From JANQEU01 sp965228045 (lineage in GTDB: Bacteria > Bacteroidota > Bacteroidia > Cytophagales > Cyclobacteriaceae): 64,000 nt of DNA. This document shows, in pieces, positions 7,985 through 16,324 of the stretch. Position numbers and translations under genes: made by a program. The notes under the pieces were generated by a model, which saw only the letters and a program-made list of their open reading frames with translations, had not been told where the DNA came from and did no database searches. The DNA lies in assembly GCA_965228045.1 (NCBI GenBank), contig OZ245789.1, positions 1,116,001 through 1,180,000 of the forward strand. Reading direction: 5' to 3'. The stretch's first letter is position 1. Every line of letters begins with the position of its first letter.

Positions 7985-10552
7985 ATGATACCTCCTTACC
8001 CACGCGAATTTTTTAAGACCATTGTTATGGTTTTATGTGGTGCCGGATTGGCATCATGTGGCGGCGAATCCAAAATCACGGAAGTGTCGGTGGGCGCTGT
8101 TCTTTCTCCTTCAGAAGAGCTTTCCACTTTTGAATTGCAAAAGGGGCTAAAAATTGAGCTTGTGGCAAGTGAACCAATGGTTGAGGATCCGATCCTGATT
8201 GAGTTTGATCCGGCCGGAAGAATGTGGGTGGTAGAAATGCGGGGTTTTATGCCCGATGTGGAAGGTAATGGAGAGACTGACCCTACCGGTCGTGTCTCGA
8301 TCCTGGTTGATTCAAACGGCGACGGACGAATGGATGATAAAACTGTTTACCTGGACAGCCTGGTACTTCCAAGGGCAATGGCACTGGTGAAAGGTGGGAT
8401 ATTGATTGCTGAAAATGAGGCATTGTGGTTTGCCCCAGACCGTAACCAGGATCTTAAAGCTGACGATAAAATTCTAATTGACCCGGACTATGCGGGCAAT
8501 TCCACGGTGGAGCATGCCGGAAATGGGTTGTTGCGCGGCATTGACAACTGGTATTATAATGCGAGGTCAAGATTTCGATATAAGCAGGTCGGTTCGCAAT
8601 GGATCAGGGATACCACCGAATTCCGCGGACAGTGGGGGCTCAGTAAGGATGATGAAGGTCGTTTTTTCTACAACTATAACTGGTCCCAGCTACATGGAGA
8701 CCTGGTTCCGCCAAACTATCTTTCAAAAAATAAAAATCATAAACCATCATCTGGCATCGACCATGGCCTGACAACGGACAGGAGAATCTATCCAATAAGG
8801 GATAACCCGGCAGTCAACAGAGGCTATATCCCCGGAACCCTGGATGATGAAGGAAAACTAAAGGAATTTACTGCTGCCTGCTCGCCATTTTATTATCGCT
8901 CTGATGCCTTGCCTGGTGAGTATTATGGCAATGTCTTTGTAGCTGAGCCTTCAGGTAACCTGGTGAAGCGAAATATTGTGAAAGAGGATCAATACCTGTT
9001 GACGGCATATGATCCTACACCAGGTAAAGAGTTTCTTGCATCATACGATGAGCGGTTTCGCCCTGTATCCTTTGCTACAGGTCCGGATGGTGCATTGTAT
9101 GTGGTGGACATGTATCGCGGCATCGTCCAGCATGGACCCTACATGACGGATTACCTCAAAGAACAAACGCTTGAGAGAAACCTTGATAAGCCCATAAACC
9201 TTGGACGTATCTGGCGCATAACCCCGACCGGATGGGAGCCGAAACCTGTTCCCGACCTGTCACAAAGAAGTACCGAAGAGCTGGTCATGTCCTTAAAATC
9301 ACGTAATGGATGGGTACGTGATGTAGCACAGCGATTACTGATTGAGCTGGAAGATGACGACGCAGTAGAACTTCTCGCGGATATGGCTGCCAACCATTCC
9401 AATCAATGGGCACGATTACATGCAATATGGACATTGGAGGGGTTGGACGCCCTGACCCCGGAGACCCTATTGGAGACACTGGACGATGAGTCAGTTGAAG
9501 TGAGGAATGCTACCTTAAGGTTGATGGAGGGACTTTTGATCGAATACCCGGACCTTGTTTTTATTCTGGATGACAACAATTCTGATCCATCTGCTTTTTC
9601 CGATAAGGAGCTTCTGCAAAGGGTGCTTTCCTCCCGAAAACTGGATGACCAATCGGCTTTTCCAATATTCGAAGATGCCTTGAATCGTCCCGATTCAATC
9701 GGCTTAATGCGAGACGCAATATTGAGCAGCTTATCCAATAGAGAATATAAATTTCTTGAATTCGTAAGGTCCTCCGAAGCCTGGAATGAGTCAAGTGATA
9801 GTAAATCGATATTTTTAGAGACATTGGCCACTGCCATTCTCAATAAAGGGAATTCGACAGAAATGGAGAAGATGCTGGCCTCTCTTTACTCCACTGAGAG
9901 ACAAGACTGGAAAAATGAGGCCATTTTGAATGCGATCTCTCTAAAAAGTATGTCCGCCGATAGAAAACCATATAGGTTGTCTTCGGCCCCTGCCATTGTT
10001 ACCAGCTCTTCTATTCTCACTGATAAAGGGAAGCAATCGATATATGCCCTTTTTGAATGGCCCGGACATAAGGCAAGTACCCGAGTCACGCAGGCAGGAA
10101 GCGTGCTGGATGAGGAGCAAAGAGAACAATTTCTGCTTGGGAGGAAAAATTATCTTACCACCTGTGCAGGTTGTCATGGAAACGATGGAAACGGAATGGA
10201 TAGACTTGCACCTCCACTTGCTGGTTCAGAATGGGTGACCGGAGACGAGATCAGGCTGGTGCTACTTGTTCTACATGGAATCGAAGGACCTATCCAGGTA
10301 AAAGGGAAAACGTATGATGCTCCGGATATCATGCCGGTTATGCCTGCTCACTCAACTCTTGATGACGGTAAAATAGCCTCCATTTTGACCTATATAAGAA
10401 ATGAATGGGGGAATTCATCAGGAGCTGTTAGCCGTCGAACTGTAGGAAGAACCAGACACACCTCACAGGGCAATGTGTTGCCATGGTCCGTAGATGAACT
10501 TAATGCGCATATTGATAAACTAAATCAGACTAAATCTCAGGACTCCGATTAA
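7985..10552 (+). CDS. membrane-anchored beta-propeller/HEAT/cytochrome c lipoprotein
   Basis: An 855-residue protein in three parts. A lipobox (GAGLASCGG, Cys near residue 25) suggests a membrane-anchored lipoprotein. Residues of about 45-410 form a beta-propeller of the soluble aldose-dehydrogenase/NHL kind often annotated as 'PVC-type heme-binding CxxCH protein' (MWVVEMRGFMPD, YVVDMYRGIVQHG). About 425-640 is helical and HEAT-like. The C-terminal domain is a cytochrome c with heme motif CAGCH (C727, C730, H731) and a likely axial Met in the DIMPVMPAH stretch. The expected role is oxidation of a sugar or alcohol, or passing electrons from such an oxidation to the respiratory chain. The flanking exported sugar enzymes fit this, but the substrate and cofactor of the propeller cannot be read from sequence. 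Confidence 0.85.
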   Translation: MIPPYPREFFKTIVMVLCGAGLASCGGESKITEVSVGAVLSPSEELSTFELQKGLKIELVASEPMVEDPILIEFDPAGRMWVVEMRGFMPDVEGNGETDPTGRVSILVDSNGDGRMDDKTVYLDSLVLPRAMALVKGGILIAENEALWFAPDRNQDLKADDKILIDPDYAGNSTVEHAGNGLLRGIDNWYYNARSRFRYKQVGSQWIRDTTEFRGQWGLSKDDEGRFFYNYNWSQLHGDLVPPNYLSKNKNHKPSSGIDHGLTTDRRIYPIRDNPAVNRGYIPGTLDDEGKLKEFTAACSPFYYRSDALPGEYYGNVFVAEPSGNLVKRNIVKEDQYLLTAYDPTPGKEFLASYDERFRPVSFATGPDGALYVVDMYRGIVQHGPYMTDYLKEQTLERNLDKPINLGRIWRITPTGWEPKPVPDLSQRSTEELVMSLKSRNGWVRDVAQRLLIELEDDDAVELLADMAANHSNQWARLHAIWTLEGLDALTPETLLETLDDESVEVRNATLRLMEGLLIEYPDLVFILDDNNSDPSAFSDKELLQRVLSSRKLDDQSAFPIFEDALNRPDSIGLMRDAILSSLSNREYKFLEFVRSSEAWNESSDSKSIFLETLATAILNKGNSTEMEKMLASLYSTERQDWKNEAILNAISLKSMSADRKPYRLSSAPAIVTSSSILTDKGKQSIYALFEWPGHKASTRVTQAGSVLDEEQREQFLLGRKNYLTTCAGCHGNDGNGMDRLAPPLAGSEWVTGDEIRLVLLVLHGIEGPIQVKGKTYDAPDIMPVMPAHSTLDDGKIASILTYIRNEWGNSSGAVSRRTVGRTRHTSQGNVLPWSVDELNAHIDKLNQTKSQDSD

Positions 10553-10563
10553 ATCCTTACGCT

Positions 10564-11616
10564 ATGAACAGAAGAAAATTTGTTTTGACGACTTCGGCAT
10601 CTGCCATGGCGGTTTCCCTGGCTTCCGGTGCTACATTTCTGCCTGCATCGAAGAAGATGGGTATCGTAGTGCATTCTTATGCCCGGAGATGGAATTCAAA
10701 AATTGACAGTAAAGTATACCCGGCTTTTACGGATGCTTTACAACTGATAGATCATTGTAAAAGCATCGATGCCGGTGGCGTGCAGGTAGGAGTAGGGGAC
10801 TGGACGGAGGATTTCTCCAAAAAAGTATTTAAGGCCATCAGCAAAAATGATATGTACCTGGAGGGATCGATCACGCTACCTCAGGAAGAGGGTGATGTGA
10901 TGCGTTTTGAAAGGGAGGTAAAGAATGCCCGAATAGCCGGAGCAACGGTTCTGAGGTCGGTTTGTCTCTTTGGCAGGAGGTATGAGACCTTTGAGTCGCT
11001 CGAAGAGTTTGAGCAGTTCAGGGTGGATTCCATCCAAAAGATAAAATGGGCGGAACCTGTAGTGCGCAGAAATCAGATGAAACTAGCCATTGAGAATCAT
11101 AAAGACTGGAGGGCAGAAGAGCTGGTAGCGATCATGAAGGAAATAGACAGTGAATGGGTAGGGGTGACACTCGATTTTGGAAACAATGTATCCCTTTTGG
11201 AGGATTCAGTTTCATTGGCGCAAGCCGTAGGTCCTTACCTGATGAGTACCCATGTCAAAGACATGTCGGTGGAGGGTTATGATGATGGGTTCTTATTATC
11301 CGGAGTACCGCTCGGCAAGGGTGATGTCGATCTGAAATCAGTCGTGAATATTTGCCTTAAGCACAATCCCAATATCAATTTTAGCCTTGAAATGATCACA
11401 AGGGATCCTTTGGAAATACCGATCTATAAGGACAAATATTGGGCAACCATGCCAAATCTCCCGGGGATAGACGTGGCCATGACAATGAAAATGGTCAGGG
11501 AAAAAGGGAAGAACCTTCCCCGCTATTCGGAGCTGGATGGGGAAGTGTTTTTAGGAGCAGAGGAGTCCAATGTTGTGGCCTCATTAAAACATAGTAAAAA
11601 CCAATTATTGAATTAA
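10564..11616 (+). CDS. Tat-exported sugar isomerase/epimerase-like TIM-barrel protein
   Basis: A 350-residue xylose-isomerase-like TIM barrel (sugar phosphate isomerase/epimerase family). The Tat-type signal reads MNRRKFVLTTSASAMAVSLA. Barrel landmarks are IDHCKSIDAGGVQVG, LAIENHKDW, VGVTLDFGNN and MSTHVKDMSVEGYD, which include the Glu, Asp and His typical of the divalent-metal site. It lies 11 bases after the heme c lipoprotein and 10 bases before the SDR gene, so all four are one operon. Exported proteins of this family in Bacteroidota are linked to keto-sugar metabolism; an isomerase, epimerase or lyase role is possible here. Confidence 0.82.
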   Translation: MNRRKFVLTTSASAMAVSLASGATFLPASKKMGIVVHSYARRWNSKIDSKVYPAFTDALQLIDHCKSIDAGGVQVGVGDWTEDFSKKVFKAISKNDMYLEGSITLPQEEGDVMRFEREVKNARIAGATVLRSVCLFGRRYETFESLEEFEQFRVDSIQKIKWAEPVVRRNQMKLAIENHKDWRAEELVAIMKEIDSEWVGVTLDFGNNVSLLEDSVSLAQAVGPYLMSTHVKDMSVEGYDDGFLLSGVPLGKGDVDLKSVVNICLKHNPNINFSLEMITRDPLEIPIYKDKYWATMPNLPGIDVAMTMKMVREKGKNLPRYSELDGEVFLGAEESNVVASLKHSKNQLLN

Positions 11617-11626
11617 AGAAATCATT

Positions 11627-12415
11627 ATGTCTGAGATATCAGGATTGCCAGGAATTAAACTTTTTGACCTTACAGGTAAAAATGCCATCATAACGGGAGG
11701 CTCCAAAGGCCTTGGTCTTGCCATGGGGGCTGGACTGGCATCGGCCGGTGCTAACATTATGGTGGTAAACCGTGACGAGGAAGAAGGTAAAAGTGCAGCG
11801 GCGGAGTTGACCAAAGAATATGGTGTGAAGACAACATCTATGTCCGTGGACGTGACGGATAAGGTTGCTACGGAGGCTATGGCCAAAAAGGCAAACGACG
11901 AACTTGGTAGTATTGATATTCTGATCAACAGTGCCGGAATCAATATAAGAGGCGCCATTGATGAGCTCAGTGAGGAAGACTTCAAGACAGTTATGGATGT
12001 GAATGTAACGGGTACCTGGCTTTGTTGCCGAGCGGTCACGCCTTATATGAAAGCGCAGAAGAAAGGCAGTATCATCAATATGGCGAGCACCCTTGGGGTC
12101 GTAGGACTGGCCAACAGAACTCCTTATACTTCAAGCAAAGGTGCAGTGGTTCAGATGACAAGGGCCCTGGCACTGGAGTTTGCTCCTTTCAACATTGTGG
12201 TAAATGCCATTTGCCCGGGACCGTTTCTCACCGCCATCAACCAGTCCATAGCGGATTCAGAGGAGGCTAAGAAATTCATAGTTGGAGCGACGGCTCTCGC
12301 CAGGTGGGGCGAATTAAAAGAAATCCAGGGTGCGGCGATTTACCTTGCAAGTGATGCAGCGACTTATATGGTCGGCTCCATGCTTACGGTAGATGGTGGC
12401 TGGACTGCGAAGTAA
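11627..12415 (+). CDS. short-chain dehydrogenase/reductase, gluconate 5-dehydrogenase-like
   Basis: A 262-residue classical SDR. Nucleotide-binding motif TGGSKGLG (23-30), NSAG (101-104), catalytic Ser154, Tyr167 and Lys171 (YTSSK), and the closing GSMLTVDGGW are all present. There is no signal peptide, so it acts in the cytoplasm. Overall pattern resembles gluconate 5-dehydrogenase and related sugar-acid dehydrogenases. As the last gene of the sugar-oxidation set and directly facing a GntP-type permease, it may reduce or oxidise an imported aldonate or keto-acid; that is inference. Its stop abuts the stop of the permease gene with no base between them. Confidence 0.85.
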   Translation: MSEISGLPGIKLFDLTGKNAIITGGSKGLGLAMGAGLASAGANIMVVNRDEEEGKSAAAELTKEYGVKTTSMSVDVTDKVATEAMAKKANDELGSIDILINSAGINIRGAIDELSEEDFKTVMDVNVTGTWLCCRAVTPYMKAQKKGSIINMASTLGVVGLANRTPYTSSKGAVVQMTRALALEFAPFNIVVNAICPGPFLTAINQSIADSEEAKKFIVGATALARWGELKEIQGAAIYLASDAATYMVGSMLTVDGGWTAK

Positions 12416-13747
12416 TCACCCAAGAAACATCGAAATCACATAAAGCAAAATAATAGAAGTGCCCGCCAGGATCAGGGTGCCGATACTGTGTGTCTGGTTA
12501 CCTTGTTTTACTGTCATACCCGTCATTTGGGTCATCACCCAAAAGAAGCTGTCATTAGCATGAGAGATGGCTATGGCACCTGCTCCTGTAGCCAAAACTG
12601 CAAACACGCGCATGGTCTCAGAATCCATACCCAAAGACGCCAGCAATGGAGCCATTACTGAAGCGGTGGTAATCAGCGCTACTGTGGACGAACCTTGTGC
12701 TGTTTTCAGAATTAACGCCATCAGGAAGGGAAGAAAAATTCCCCACTGCGCATTTTCAAGGTTGGCACTTACCAGGTCGGCAATCCCTGAGTTTTGTAGC
12801 ATTTTACCAAATACACCTCCCGAGCCTGTGATCAAAATAATAGGTCCGGCGATAACAAGTGCCTCCCCGATCCAGCCCGTGGAAGAGAGTAGTTTGAGGT
12901 CAAATTTTTCCGGTAAGGAAAAAGTAAGAAATACGCCAATCAACAGTGCCACGATCGGGTGACCAATAAATGTGATGACATCCGTAAATGCATTATTGCC
13001 AAAAGGCTGCGTAGGATAGTTGGCGATCGAACTTAACACAATCAATAAAAGGGGAAGCAGGATGGGTAAAAAGGATTTTGCAGCGGAAGGCACCTTTTTT
13101 TCATCCAGTTTCTCTTCATCAGCAGCGAAAGTGGGTTTGAGGTCAATGTTTTTAGTGGCGTATTCTATGAAGAAATAGGCAGGCACCATGGCAATGATAC
13201 TCACCAGGAGTCCCCAGAATATTACCTGGCCTAGATCTGCTTCATAGATGCCAGCTGCTGCAATGGGCCCAGGAGTGGGAGGAACTAACGAGTGACTTGC
13301 GGATGCACCAAGCGTAAGTGCGATCGTGGTAGCCGCAAAAGGCACTTTTCCTTTGAATGATAGGGACTTACTGATTGGGTTCAGCATGATGAAAGTACTA
13401 TCGCCAAATACAGGAATTGACAGTATGTATCCGGAAATCATCATGGCCAGCTTTACCGACTTTTCACCAATATAGGAAAGTACTTTTGTGGCGATCACAA
13501 AGGCCCCCCCGGTCTTTTCCATAAAGGTTCCGATGATTACACCAAGGAGAATTAAAATCCCGACAGAACCCAGGACCCCTCCAAATCCCTGCTGAACAGA
13601 TTCGATAATCAGATCCGTTGGCATGCCGGACATCAGCCCATAGCCGATGGCCCCAACAAAGAGTGCCAGGAAGGGATGAATGTTAAATCGGACAATGGCG
13701 ATGACAATAAATGCCAGCGCAATAATGACGTAAAGGATGGTCAGCAT
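12416..13747 (-). CDS. GntP-family gluconate-type permease
   Basis: A 443-residue inner-membrane symporter of the gluconate:H+ (GntP) family with about 12-14 hydrophobic segments. Recognisable stretches are HPFLALFVGAIGYGLMSG near the start, SIPVFGDSTFIMLNPI, LVPPTPGPIAAAG and the late AISHANDSFFWVMTQMTG. Family substrates are gluconate and related sugar acids. It is on the opposite strand from the SDR gene with a zero-base gap, so its 3' end must be terminated inside or beyond that gene. The permease and the SDR may together handle a sugar acid. Confidence 0.92.
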   Translation of the reverse strand: MLTILYVIIALAFIVIAIVRFNIHPFLALFVGAIGYGLMSGMPTDLIIESVQQGFGGVLGSVGILILLGVIIGTFMEKTGGAFVIATKVLSYIGEKSVKLAMMISGYILSIPVFGDSTFIMLNPISKSLSFKGKVPFAATTIALTLGASASHSLVPPTPGPIAAAGIYEADLGQVIFWGLLVSIIAMVPAYFFIEYATKNIDLKPTFAADEEKLDEKKVPSAAKSFLPILLPLLLIVLSSIANYPTQPFGNNAFTDVITFIGHPIVALLIGVFLTFSLPEKFDLKLLSSTGWIGEALVIAGPIILITGSGGVFGKMLQNSGIADLVSANLENAQWGIFLPFLMALILKTAQGSSTVALITTASVMAPLLASLGMDSETMRVFAVLATGAGAIAISHANDSFFWVMTQMTGMTVKQGNQTHSIGTLILAGTSIILLYVISMFLG

Positions 13748-13830
13748 TCTTGGTTTGGTTGTTCTTTAACCAAGAAAGATAATAAAATGCGAGGAACGTT
13801 TAGTACCACTCATCAAGTCCGACGATTCCG

Positions 13831-14454
13831 TCAGGCTTCTTTTCGGGAATATTCAATGATTTCCAGATACTCTTTATATCCCTTTTCGGTCATGTAAGGA
13901 ATCAGCCCACTCCAAAGAATATCAAGGGAAGATGGGGAATTTCGGGCAATACCTTCTGTGATCAGCTCCTGAGCCGTCCAGAAAACACTTACCATCCAGA
14001 TGGTACGGATATAATGGTCGTAGTTGATCCCGTTTTCCTCAGGTTTTAGCCGCTCAGTCTTAATGTAGTACTGTATGAGTGACCTGGCATCTTTAAACCT
14101 GCGCATGGTGATGCGCTTATAGTCCTTGGTGATGCCCGGAAATTTTTCAAAAATGTACTGCAGGTTGTGGTAGTAGAAGTGATATTTGGCTTGTATGTCA
14201 CTATAATTCCTGAAAATCTGCTCAAAGTGGTAAAGTGTGATGTGTCCTTTCGGTACAATGTCTATGGCAGAATCTTCCAGCATTTGCTGCTGGATGGCTG
14301 CCAACAGATCTGTTTTCTTCGAGAAGTGATAAGTTAGGTTGCCGGGACTCATTCCAAGAGAGTCGGCGATGTCCTTTATACTGACTTCATGAAAGCCACG
14401 GGCATTGAATAAATCTATCGACCGATCTAAAATCTCCTTTTTTCGGGAATCCAT
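13831..14454 (-). CDS. TetR/AcrR-family transcriptional regulator
   Basis: A 207-residue regulator (MDSRKKEILDRSIDLF start) with a TetR-type N-terminal helix-turn-helix: SIKDIADSLGMSPGNLTYHF followed by SKKTDLLAAI. The C-terminal ligand domain is helical and unassigned. The ATG at 14454 gives the standard TetR opening; an alternative ATG 48 bases upstream would overlap the ketoacyl synthase gene by 22 bases. It is downstream of, and co-directional with, that gene, so it probably controls it through the two long palindromes at 15541-15614. A fatty-acid or acyl-CoA ligand would fit but is a guess. Confidence 0.88.
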   Translation of the reverse strand: MDSRKKEILDRSIDLFNARGFHEVSIKDIADSLGMSPGNLTYHFSKKTDLLAAIQQQMLEDSAIDIVPKGHITLYHFEQIFRNYSDIQAKYHFYYHNLQYIFEKFPGITKDYKRITMRRFKDARSLIQYYIKTERLKPEENGINYDHYIRTIWMVSVFWTAQELITEGIARNSPSSLDILWSGLIPYMTEKGYKEYLEIIEYSRKEA

Positions 14455-14480
14455 ATCGGTAGCAAAGGAAATCAATTCCG

Positions 14481-15542
14481 CTAAAACTGATAGACCAAAC
14501 AATTTGAGTGCATTCCGGCTCCTACAGACGACATAACTGCTATGTCACCTTCCTCAATTTTATGAGCCGGGAATTCTCCATTCAACACACTACTGAGTAG
14601 GGTAGGCACTGTTGCTACTGAGCTATTGCCGAAATACTGGATATTCATTGGGGTTTTATCCAAAATAGATTCTGAATTATTCAATTCAGCAAGTTTTTGG
14701 GCAATTACTTCCAGCATTTTACCATTGGCCTGATGAAAAAGGAAGTGTTTCACATCTTCAAAATTTGTGTTCGTCTTTTTCAGGCATTCATTGACCACCA
14801 AAGGCACTTTGCTCACGGCATATTTGAAAACGTTTCGTCCATTCATTCTGATGAAGAAGTTGTCACCATCTCCTGCGATGGGTTTGCTCATTGTCAGAAA
14901 CTCCACTTCATCCAGGCAGTCCGTATGGCTCTGGTATCCTAAAATACCTCTTTTGCTTTCAGATTTCTCAGCGGTAAGTAACGCAGCACCCGCTCCGTCA
15001 CCAAATAGCATGCCGTCTACATCATTTGGGTCTACTACTCTTGAAAGTGTCTCTACTCCGATAACCAGGATCGACTCCGTGATGCCATTTTGCAGGTATT
15101 GATGTGCCTGATCCATAGCCAGTACCCATCCCGGACAACCAAAAAGGACATCAAATGCAAAGCATTTCGAATTTCTGATGCCCAGTTCATGCTTAACACG
15201 GGCCGCCAGGTTTGGGATCAACTGACCCTGTGTTTGACCACAGAGGATGTCTCCAAAATTGTGGGCCACAATAATTCCACCCAGTGCTTCCCTATCAAAA
15301 CCTACTTTATCAAGCGCATTGCTGCCGGCATTGGCAGCCATTTTGCTGGTACTTACTTTGCCGGCATATCGTCGCTCTTTGATGGTAGTGATCTCCTCCA
15401 TTTTCTGGACAATAGCTTTGGTAGGTTTTGGTATGGGAATACCAGATTTGTCCATGAATCTGTGTGAATGAAAGGCTTCATTTGGTATTACCTCCTCAGG
15501 AATGTACGAGCCTGTGGAGGTTATTATGGAGTTAACATTCAT
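14481..15542 (-). CDS. 3-oxoacyl-ACP synthase III-family protein
   Basis: A 353-residue ketoacyl-ACP synthase III-type thiolase-fold enzyme. The catalytic triad is complete: Cys136 (FGCPGW), His270 (FHQANGKM) and Asn306 (YFGNSSVA). Such enzymes start fatty acid synthesis or condense acyl units in secondary metabolism. It is longer than housekeeping FabH and is separated from other fab genes; fabD lies 16 kb away in another operon. Together with the next gene, a TetR regulator, it forms a self-controlled pair. The start codon lies at the edge of a perfect 28-bp palindrome. Which acyl chain it extends cannot be told from sequence. Confidence 0.87.
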   Translation of the reverse strand: MNVNSIITSTGSYIPEEVIPNEAFHSHRFMDKSGIPIPKPTKAIVQKMEEITTIKERRYAGKVSTSKMAANAGSNALDKVGFDREALGGIIVAHNFGDILCGQTQGQLIPNLAARVKHELGIRNSKCFAFDVLFGCPGWVLAMDQAHQYLQNGITESILVIGVETLSRVVDPNDVDGMLFGDGAGAALLTAEKSESKRGILGYQSHTDCLDEVEFLTMSKPIAGDGDNFFIRMNGRNVFKYAVSKVPLVVNECLKKTNTNFEDVKHFLFHQANGKMLEVIAQKLAELNNSESILDKTPMNIQYFGNSSVATVPTLLSSVLNGEFPAHKIEEGDIAVMSSVGAGMHSNCLVYQF

Positions 15543-15568
15543 ATATTAGTATTTTCATACTAATATAT
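15541..15568 (-). promoter_or_regulatory. 28-bp palindrome at the ketoacyl synthase start, likely TetR operator
   Basis: ATATATTAGTA and TACTAATATAT are perfect 11-base arms around a six-base centre. The element overlaps the start codon of the ketoacyl synthase gene. A second palindrome with the same core (ACTAATAT) follows 20 bases upstream of the gene. Confidence 0.72.
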
Positions 15569-15587
15569 AGGAATAAAAAACATATAC

Positions 15588-15614
15588 AAACTAATATATA
15601 GTAAATATTAGTTT
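15588..15614 (-). promoter_or_regulatory. second palindrome upstream of ketoacyl synthase, likely TetR operator
   Basis: AAACTAATAT and ATATTAGTTT are perfect ten-base arms around a seven-base centre. It shares the CTAATAT/ATATTAG core with the palindrome at 15541-15568. Confidence 0.68.
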
Positions 15615-15714
15615 AGTATTAAAATGAATAAACATCAGGTTTCATTTTATAAAATAGAGAACTCCGGGATGACCCTTCACCGGGAGCCTATCAGGTTTCC
15701 GTCTTGGAATTCCT

Positions 15715-15722
15715 TATCTTTG
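15715..15722 (+). promoter_or_regulatory. -7 element of the toxin-antitoxin operon
   Basis: TATCTTTG matches the Bacteroidota -7 consensus TAnnTTTG exactly. It ends five bases before the preferred antitoxin ATG (15728), so transcription would begin at or next to the start codon and the mRNA would be leaderless. No good -33 TTG at the usual distance. Confidence 0.55.
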
Positions 15723-15727
15723 TCTTT

Positions 15728-15928
15728 ATGAGTTCGATAGTAGTCAGCCCCAAAAGTCAAAAGGAGCTAGAGTTCATTTCTGAGCTTTTGAGCAAATTAG
15801 GAGTTCGTTCAAAAGTTCTATCTGATGAGGAATTGGAGGATTTGGGGTTAGCGGTAATGATGAAAGACATTGATCGTTCAGAGATTGTCTCAGAAGATGA
15901 AATAATGCAAAAATTGAAGGCAATTTGA
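15728..15928 (+). CDS. putative antitoxin of a RelE/ParE-type module
   Basis: A 66-residue protein from MSSIVVSPKSQKELEF, acidic towards the C-terminus (SDEELEDLGLAVMMKDIDRSE). Small size, acidity and the position directly before a RelE/ParE-type toxin gene, with a four-base TTGA overlap, make it the likely antitoxin. The first half (VVSPKSQKELEFISELLSKLGV) resembles short antitoxins of the DUF2683 kind. I preferred the ATG at 15728 over one at 15704, since a consensus -7 element lies between them. It should bind the toxin and repress the operon. Confidence 0.72.
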   Translation: MSSIVVSPKSQKELEFISELLSKLGVRSKVLSDEELEDLGLAVMMKDIDRSEIVSEDEIMQKLKAI

Positions 15929-16191
15929 AGATTGTCTTTCTAAAGAAATTTAGCAAAGATCTTGATAAGATTAAAAAGCCAAAGGATCGAGTGTCTATTC
16001 TGGAAATTATCGAGTTGGTTAAGCAGGTTGAAACCTTTTCAGAAGTTACCGGAACTTCAAAATTGAAAGGTTATGATGACGGCTTCAGGATACGTTCTGG
16101 AGATTATAGAATAGGAGTTTTCGTCTCAGAGGATTTGGTAGAGTTCGCAAGAGTCGCTCACAGAAAAGATATCTACAACATCTTTCCTTGA
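15925..16191 (+). CDS. RelE/ParE-family toxin
   Basis: An 88-residue basic protein starting MKIVFLKKFSKDLDKIKK and containing the family core KLKGYDDGFRIRSGDYRIGVFV and ending RVAHRKDIYNIFP. These are the usual landmarks of RelE-type mRNA interferases and ParE-type gyrase toxins; the final H-R-K-D-I-Y motif is typical of the RelE branch. The start is a TTG overlapping the antitoxin stop, which ties toxin translation to that of the antitoxin. No terminator was seen in the 133 bases to the convergent SIMPL gene. Confidence 0.85.
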   Translation: MKIVFLKKFSKDLDKIKKPKDRVSILEIIELVKQVETFSEVTGTSKLKGYDDGFRIRSGDYRIGVFVSEDLVEFARVAHRKDIYNIFP

Positions 16192-16324
16192 ATTAACATT
16201 AATCTGGTGCAAAGGAAACTAAGTCAATCATCCCGTCTTATAAATATTTCAAGTCAAATCTCCTGACTACCTACCCAAACAAAAGATCGTTAATCGGTTT
16301 GCAACATCGGACGAACCATCTCCC

